This document shows positions 13,376 to 16,841 of a stretch of DNA of 16,841 bases, one piece after another; the first letter of the stretch is position 1; every line of letters begins with the position of its first letter. The notes under the pieces are model-generated. The model was given only the letters and a program-made list of their open reading frames with translations, was not told the DNA's origin and did no database searches. Made by a program: the position numbers and the translations under genes. The DNA lies in assembly GCA_013138675.1 (NCBI GenBank), contig WTCH01000337.1, positions 1-16,841 of the forward strand. Direction: 5' to 3'. Origin of the DNA: Woeseiaceae bacterium (GTDB lineage Bacteria > Pseudomonadota > Gammaproteobacteria > Steroidobacterales > Woeseiaceae).

Positions 13376-14023
13376 TTACGATATCACACCGTATTTTTTG
13401 CGATACGCGACGACTGGTTCGAGGTAATCGGCATACTCGCTTGATTCCTCAAGAATATCGATCAGGTCATTGAGCTGAATAATGCTCGAAACCGGGATGC
13501 TGAGTGACTGTTTGAGCTCCTGCACGGCCGAAAAGCTCCCCTGGCCGCGTTCCTGTCGGTCGAGTGAGATCGCGAGCCCTGCCACTTCGGCACCGGCCGC
13601 GGAGATGATCTGGTACGCCTCGCGAACGGCCGTACCCGCCGTAATGACATCATCGACAATCAATACCCGACCCTGCAGGGGCGCCCCAACGATGCTCCCG
13701 CCTTCACCGTGCGCCTTCGCTTCCTTGCGGTTGTAGGAGAAAGGCACGTCGATATCCTCGTGTTCCGCCAGGGAAGCAGCAGAGAGAGCCGCCAGCGGGA
13801 TGCCTTTGTAGGCCGGCCCGAACAGCATGTCGAATTTGATGTCGGATGCAGCGATTGCTGCCGCGTAATAGCGACCGAGTCGCGCCGCGGCGTATCCGGT
13901 ATTGAAAAGCCCGGCATTGAAGAAGTAGGGGCTGACGCGCCCGGACTTTAACGTAAATTCGCCAAAACGAAGTACGCCAAGCTCGAGAGCGAGATCGATG
14001 AATTCTCTCTTATAGGCCTGCAT
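13376..14023 (-). CDS. pyrE: Orotate phosphoribosyltransferase
   Basis: This enzyme converts orotate and PRPP to orotidine 5'-monophosphate in de novo pyrimidine synthesis. From ATG 14023 the protein is 215 residues (E. coli 213). It shows FTLKSGRVSPYFFNAG (23-38, orotate/PRPP contacts), GPAYKGIPLA (69-78), the catalytic flexible loop NRKEAKAHGEGG (98-109) and the PRPP motif VLIVDDVITAGTA (120-132). An open frame continues upstream to 14326 but lies across xthA and lacks family similarity, so it is not part of the gene. The Shine-Dalgarno sequence is weak. It diverges from xthA, an arrangement shared with the pyrE-crc locus of Pseudomonas. Confidence 0.97.
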   Translation of the reverse strand: MQAYKREFIDLALELGVLRFGEFTLKSGRVSPYFFNAGLFNTGYAAARLGRYYAAAIAASDIKFDMLFGPAYKGIPLAALSAASLAEHEDIDVPFSYNRKEAKAHGEGGSIVGAPLQGRVLIVDDVITAGTAVREAYQIISAAGAEVAGLAISLDRQERGQGSFSAVQELKQSLSIPVSSIIQLNDLIDILEESSEYADYLEPVVAYRKKYGVIS

Positions 14024-14088
14024 GTCGGTGGTCTTTATGTATGATGGCCGCCTTCGATTTGCGCGTCGAGTATGACACGCAGCACGGC

Positions 14089-14094
14089 AGGGAG
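14089..14094 (+). promoter_or_regulatory. Ribosome binding site favouring TTG start of xthA
   Basis: AGGGAG seven bases before TTG 14102. It supports the TTG over the in-frame ATG at 14072, which has no comparable site. Confidence 0.65.
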
Positions 14095-14101
14095 AAACCG
14101 A

Positions 14102-14884
14102 TTGTTTCGAGTAATCAGCCTTAACGCGAATGGCATTCGCGCCGCGGCCCGCAAGGGCTTTTTCGACTGGATGAAAGAGCAGGATCCCGACGTTGTCTGC
14201 ATCCAGGAAACCAAGGCGCAGGTTCACCAGCTGGGCGATGAAATCTTCTCGCCTGCAGGCTATCACTGCTACTACGAGGATGCCGTCAAGAAAGGCTACA
14301 GCGGCGTCGCGATCTATTCCAAGCACAAGCCGAAAAAAGTTGTTCGCGGTTATGGGGACAAAGAGTTCGATGACGAGGGCCGCTACCTCGAGGTGCAGCT
14401 GGGCGGTATCTCGGTCGTGTCGTTGTACCTGCCGTCTGGCTCCTCAAAAGAGGAACGACAAATAGCGAAATACCGCTGCATGGATTCGTTCACCGAGCAC
14501 CTGAAAAAGCTGCAGCGTAAGCGCAGCGAATACGTCATCTGCGGCGACTGGAATATCGTGCACAAAGAGGGCGACATCAAGAACTGGAAGTCGAACCAGA
14601 AGAATTCCGGTTGCTTGCCCGAAGAGCGTGCGTGGCTGGACAAGGTGTTTGGTGAGTATCGCTGGGTCGACGCGTTTCGCACGATCGAGCAAGAGCCATA
14701 CGAGTACACCTGGTGGTCGAACCGTGGTCGCGCCTGGGACAACAATGTTGGCTGGCGCCTCGATTACCATGTCGTGACAAAAGGTCTCGAGGACAGGGTC
14801 CTGCGTACCGAAATCTACAAAGATCAGCGATTCTCCGATCACGCACCGCTAATCATGGATTACGATTGGCACCATGGTGACTAG
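14102..14884 (+). CDS. xthA: Exodeoxyribonuclease III (ExoA type, Crc-related)
   Basis: This AP endonuclease/3'-5' exonuclease of base-excision repair is about 260 residues from TTG 14102. That start gives the family N-terminus (M)FRVISLNANGIRAAARKGFF and has a good Shine-Dalgarno sequence; ATG 14072 adds 10 residues. All catalytic positions are present: Asn8/Asn10, Glu36 (IQETKAQ), Tyr109, Asp149-Trp-Asn151 (GDWNIVH), and Asp246-His247 (SDHAPL). Parts resemble Pseudomonas Crc (RKRSEYVICG, PEERAWLDKVFG, HAPLIMDYDW), but Crc has lost these active-site residues, so this gene should encode an active nuclease. It diverges from pyrE, where Pseudomonas carries crc. Its last 11 bases overlap the permease gene. 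Confidence 0.93.
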   Translation: MFRVISLNANGIRAAARKGFFDWMKEQDPDVVCIQETKAQVHQLGDEIFSPAGYHCYYEDAVKKGYSGVAIYSKHKPKKVVRGYGDKEFDDEGRYLEVQLGGISVVSLYLPSGSSKEERQIAKYRCMDSFTEHLKKLQRKRSEYVICGDWNIVHKEGDIKNWKSNQKNSGCLPEERAWLDKVFGEYRWVDAFRTIEQEPYEYTWWSNRGRAWDNNVGWRLDYHVVTKGLEDRVLRTEIYKDQRFSDHAPLIMDYDWHHGD

Positions 14885-16115
14885 GACGTTTAAGGAAGCG
14901 ATCCTCAACCGGCGGATGCTGATTTGCGTCTTCACCGGTTTCACGTCCGGGTTGCCCTTATACCTGTTAATTCAGCTGGTGCCGGCATGGTTGCGTGCCG
15001 AGGGCGTCGGCCTGGCCGAGATAGGTTTTTTCGCGCTGATCGGTTTCCCCTACACCTGGAAATTTGTGTGGGCGCCCGTCATGGACCGCTTCACGCTGCC
15101 GTTCCTCGGACACCGGCGCGGCTGGATGCTAGTCGCCCAGCTGGCGCTCCTGGTCTCGATCGCCGCGATGGGCTTTATCAGGCCGGACCTGTCGCTCTGG
15201 ACCATCGCCTACCTTGCGGCTGCAATAGCCTTTTTCAGCGCCAGCCAGGACATCGTGCTGGACGCATACCGGCGCGAGCTACTGCCCGACCTGGAGCTTG
15301 GTCTGGGCAACGCTATTCATGTGCAGACCTACCGCCTCGCCGGCCTCGTGCCGGGTTCGCTGGCGCTGATTCTGTCGGACCACTTGCCCTGGCACACGGT
15401 GTTCATGTTCGTTGCGCTATTCATGGTCGTTGGCATCGTCCTGACGCTGGTCATCGATGAGGCGATAGCCGAGCCCAGCCCACCAAAGACGATGCGCGAC
15501 GCGATCGTCGAGCCGTTCCGGGAGTTTATTGGGCGCAAAGGTATCCGTTCGGCAGCACTGATTCTCGTGTTTCTGTTCCTGTACAAGCTCGGCGACAACA
15601 TGGCAACCGCGCTGCAAACACCGTTCTTCATAGATATGGGATTCAGTCGCACAGAAATCGGGTCGGTCGCGAAATTCGCGGCACTGATCGCGGCGATAGT
15701 GGGCGGCTTGTTCGGTGGTATCGTCATGATCAAGCTCGGCATTAATCGCGCACTGTGGATTTTTGGTGTTGTGCAAGTGGTGAGTATCCTCGGTTTTGCG
15801 TTGCTTTCGGTTGTCGGTACGAATCTGTGGATGCTGGGCGCCGCGAACGGATTCGAGTACCTCGGTGTGGGATTGGGTACGGCTGCGTTCGTGGCCTTCA
15901 TGGCGCGCGAAACGAATCCGGCCTTTGCCGCGACCCAGTTCGCACTGTTCACGGCCCTGACCGCGGTACCGAGAACGCTGGCGAATGCCGTAACCGGCGT
16001 CATCGTGGAGAATGTGGGCTGGACCAACTTCTTCCTGCTTTGCACCGTTCTCGCCATTCCCGGCATGCTGTTACTGTTCAAGATTGCGCCGTGGAACGGC
16101 GACGACATTGCCTGA
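14874..16115 (+). CDS. ampG: AmpG-type muropeptide MFS permease
   Basis: This is an inner-membrane major-facilitator permease that imports GlcNAc-anhydroMurNAc peptides for peptidoglycan recycling. It has 413 residues, largely hydrophobic, consistent with about 12 membrane spans. AmpG marks are GFTSGLPLYLL (22-32), GFFALIGFPYTWKFVWAPVMDR (51-72), HRRGWMLVAQ (80-89), SASQDIVLDAYRRELLPD (the AmpG QDI-DA block), FLYKLGDNMATAL, and ATQFALFTALTAVPRT near the C-terminus. E. coli AmpG (491) has two further C-terminal spans that are absent here, as in many other AmpG homologues. ATG 14874 overlaps the end of xthA by 11 bases. Linkage to ampC/ampR is not seen, so a role in beta-lactamase induction cannot be judged. 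Confidence 0.92.
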   Translation: MVTRTFKEAILNRRMLICVFTGFTSGLPLYLLIQLVPAWLRAEGVGLAEIGFFALIGFPYTWKFVWAPVMDRFTLPFLGHRRGWMLVAQLALLVSIAAMGFIRPDLSLWTIAYLAAAIAFFSASQDIVLDAYRRELLPDLELGLGNAIHVQTYRLAGLVPGSLALILSDHLPWHTVFMFVALFMVVGIVLTLVIDEAIAEPSPPKTMRDAIVEPFREFIGRKGIRSAALILVFLFLYKLGDNMATALQTPFFIDMGFSRTEIGSVAKFAALIAAIVGGLFGGIVMIKLGINRALWIFGVVQVVSILGFALLSVVGTNLWMLGAANGFEYLGVGLGTAAFVAFMARETNPAFAATQFALFTALTAVPRTLANAVTGVIVENVGWTNFFLLCTVLAIPGMLLLFKIAPWNGDDIA

Positions 16116-16464
16116 TACGGCCGAACTCGTAGTAGGGAGAGTCGAAGAACTCACCGACCCGGGCAGCCGTGAATTCCAGATCGGTGAGGGTGACTGGCCA
16201 TTTCGTGGCTTCGTTGTGCGGCAGGGAAACGATGTTTACGCCTACGAGAACTTCTGCGTACATGTCGGTCATCCGCTTAACTGGATACCGGACGGATTTC
16301 TGACCAAGGATGATTCCGCGATCATCTGCGCTTCACACGGTGCGCAATACGAAATTAATACGGGTCTGTGTTTTGCCGGACCCTGCATCGGCAAGTCACT
16401 GCGAAAAGTGGATGTAGAGGTACGGGACGGCGTTATCTACGTAACGGGCCCAACAAGTATGTAA
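16108..16464 (+). CDS. Small Rieske [2Fe-2S] protein
   Basis: A soluble ferredoxin-like protein of 118 residues with one Rieske domain. The cluster ligands are complete: Cys50-X-His52 (CVHVGH) and Cys74-X2-His77 (CASHGAQYEINTG). The preceding strand block is FVVRQGNDVYAYENFC. No signal peptide or oxygenase catalytic domain is present, so it is probably an electron carrier or a Rieske domain of unknown partner rather than an oxygenase alpha subunit. The frame remains open back to 16012 inside ampG, but similarity begins only after TTG 16108, which overlaps the ampG stop by 8 bases; the TTG is the most reasonable start. It closes the xthA-ampG run. Confidence 0.85.
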   Translation: MPDTAELVVGRVEELTDPGSREFQIGEGDWPFRGFVVRQGNDVYAYENFCVHVGHPLNWIPDGFLTKDDSAIICASHGAQYEINTGLCFAGPCIGKSLRKVDVEVRDGVIYVTGPTSM

Positions 16465-16466
16465 CC

Positions 16467-16528
16467 GTCGCGGCTGAAGCCGCTCCCACAGTGGTAGAAA
16501 GAACTGTAGGAGCGGCTTCAGCCGCGAC
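16467..16528. repeat. Inverted pair of REP-type elements
   Basis: A unit with TCGCGGCTGAAGCCGCTCCC followed by ACAG (16468-16491) and its near-exact reverse complement starting CTGTAGGAGCGGCTTCAG (16504-16528), with a 12-base spacer. The arms are about 25 bases with a single mismatch (C versus T in CTCCCAC/CTCCTAC), so the RNA would fold into a long stable hairpin on either strand. It lies between the convergent Rieske and hypothetical genes and could serve as a bidirectional transcription barrier. The core is shared with the repeat at 8206-8229. Confidence 0.9.
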
Positions 16529-16530
16529 AA

Positions 16531-16821
16531 TCAATCCTTGCTGAGGAACTCGAGTGGATCGTGGAAGCCGGCCGGCATTTCGTCAGTGCGAGTGCCTTTG
16601 TAGTCGTCGGGATCCATATCGACCGAGCCAGACCAGTCTTCAGGGGCGGCCGCCTCAATGAGAAACTGACCACGCCAGGCATCGATCTCGACTTCATCTA
16701 TGGTGCCGTCAAAAAACTGGATCTCGATAGTGCCGTCGTCTTCGTCAACCGCGACAACCTCGAGGAGTGTCCCGTCAGGGCGACGAAACCATTTGCCGAT
16801 TGTCGGGAAGGCGATTGCCAT
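16531..16821 (-). CDS. Conserved hypothetical small acidic protein
   Basis: A 96-residue cytoplasmic protein of unknown function, without signal peptide or membrane segment. The N-terminal half, AIAFPTIGKWFRRPDG then LEVVAVDEDDGTIEIQFFDG and IDEVEIDAW (2-49), reads like a small beta-barrel/SH3-like fold with alternating hydrophobic strands. The second half is acidic and Pro/Asp-rich (APEDWSGSVDMDPDDY, 59-74). I recall similar short proteins in Gammaproteobacteria (possibly the DUF6763 group), but cannot confirm. AAGGAG eight bases before ATG 16821 supports the start. Its stop is adjacent to the REP pair. Confidence 0.75.
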   Translation of the reverse strand: MAIAFPTIGKWFRRPDGTLLEVVAVDEDDGTIEIQFFDGTIDEVEIDAWRGQFLIEAAAPEDWSGSVDMDPDDYKGTRTDEMPAGFHDPLEFLSKD

Positions 16822-16841
16822 TTACGAGACTCCTTAACCTA

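Noticed and set aside
14024..14326. N-terminal extension of pyrE on the minus strand
   Set aside because: The extra 100 residues lie antisense to xthA and show no PyrE-like sequence; ATG 14023 gives the standard length.
16012..16107. 32-codon extension of the Rieske gene
   Set aside because: It lies in a second frame within ampG and reads as Cys/Pro/Ser-rich shadow sequence; Rieske similarity begins after 16108.
15329..16108. 259-codon open frame on the minus strand
   Set aside because: Antisense to ampG; rich in Ser/Asn/Thr as expected from the complement of a membrane-protein gene, with no motif.
1..16841. Prophage, insertion sequence, CRISPR array or toxin-antitoxin genes
   Set aside because: No transposase, integrase, terminal inverted repeats, spaced direct repeats or small gene pairs were found; the REP elements are the only mobile-type sequence and their transposase is not here.

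Overview
The window is chromosomal core sequence from a moderately GC-rich Gammaproteobacterium. Three things support this: the gene order, RpoH/FtsYEX proteins close to the enterobacterial and pseudomonad types, and REP-type repeats like those known from Pseudomonas and Xanthomonadales. The genus cannot be named; a lineage near Xanthomonadales, Chromatiales or Woeseiales is a guess. There are 21 protein genes, no tRNA or rRNA, no CRISPR array, no phage or insertion sequence, and no gene-free stretch over 300 bases.

Region 1 (1-2471, minus strand) is an apparent three-gene unit read right to left: an Mpo1-like (DUF962) membrane protein, glutaryl-CoA dehydrogenase, and a MATE transporter of the DinF type that runs off the left edge. 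Region 2 (2556-6214, minus) is the classical ftsY-ftsE-ftsX cluster followed by rpoH, each part divided by recognisable signals. ftsX is followed by a terminator-like hairpin, and rpoH has its own promoter-like sequence plus a perfect CIRCE (HrcA operator) inverted repeat in its leader. The CIRCE element is the most informative regulatory signal in the window, because it suggests that HrcA represses the heat-shock sigma factor gene.

Region 3 (6274-10812) has rsmD and coaD on the plus strand, converging on mutM. Then come rpmG and rpmB (own sigma-70 promoter and terminator), radC, and a secreted S41-family peptidase gene on the minus strand. Region 4 (10904-14023) has coaBC and dut on plus, converging on a DUF4124 coiled-coil secreted protein, followed by pyrE on minus. 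Regions 3 and 4 keep the order coaD-mutM-rpmG-rpmB-radC-coaBC-dut-pyrE known from E. coli. The S41 peptidase is an extra gene, and the DUF4124 gene sits where E. coli has slmA and Pseudomonas has algC-argB.

Region 5 (14102-16464, plus) is a tightly overlapping run: an exonuclease III of the ExoA/Crc type in the position that crc occupies in Pseudomonas, an AmpG-type muropeptide permease, and a small Rieske [2Fe-2S] protein. A pair of inverted REP elements separates this from a convergent small acidic hypothetical gene at the right edge.

The genes are mostly housekeeping: CoA synthesis (coaD, coaBC), nucleotide metabolism (dut, pyrE), DNA repair (mutM, xthA), translation (rpmB, rpmG, rsmD), protein targeting and division (ftsY, ftsE, ftsX) and heat shock (rpoH). 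I found no convincing undescribed multi-gene system. The points most worth following are the CIRCE-rpoH arrangement, the REP-packed mutM upstream region, the intact exonuclease at the crc locus, and several small uncharacterised proteins.
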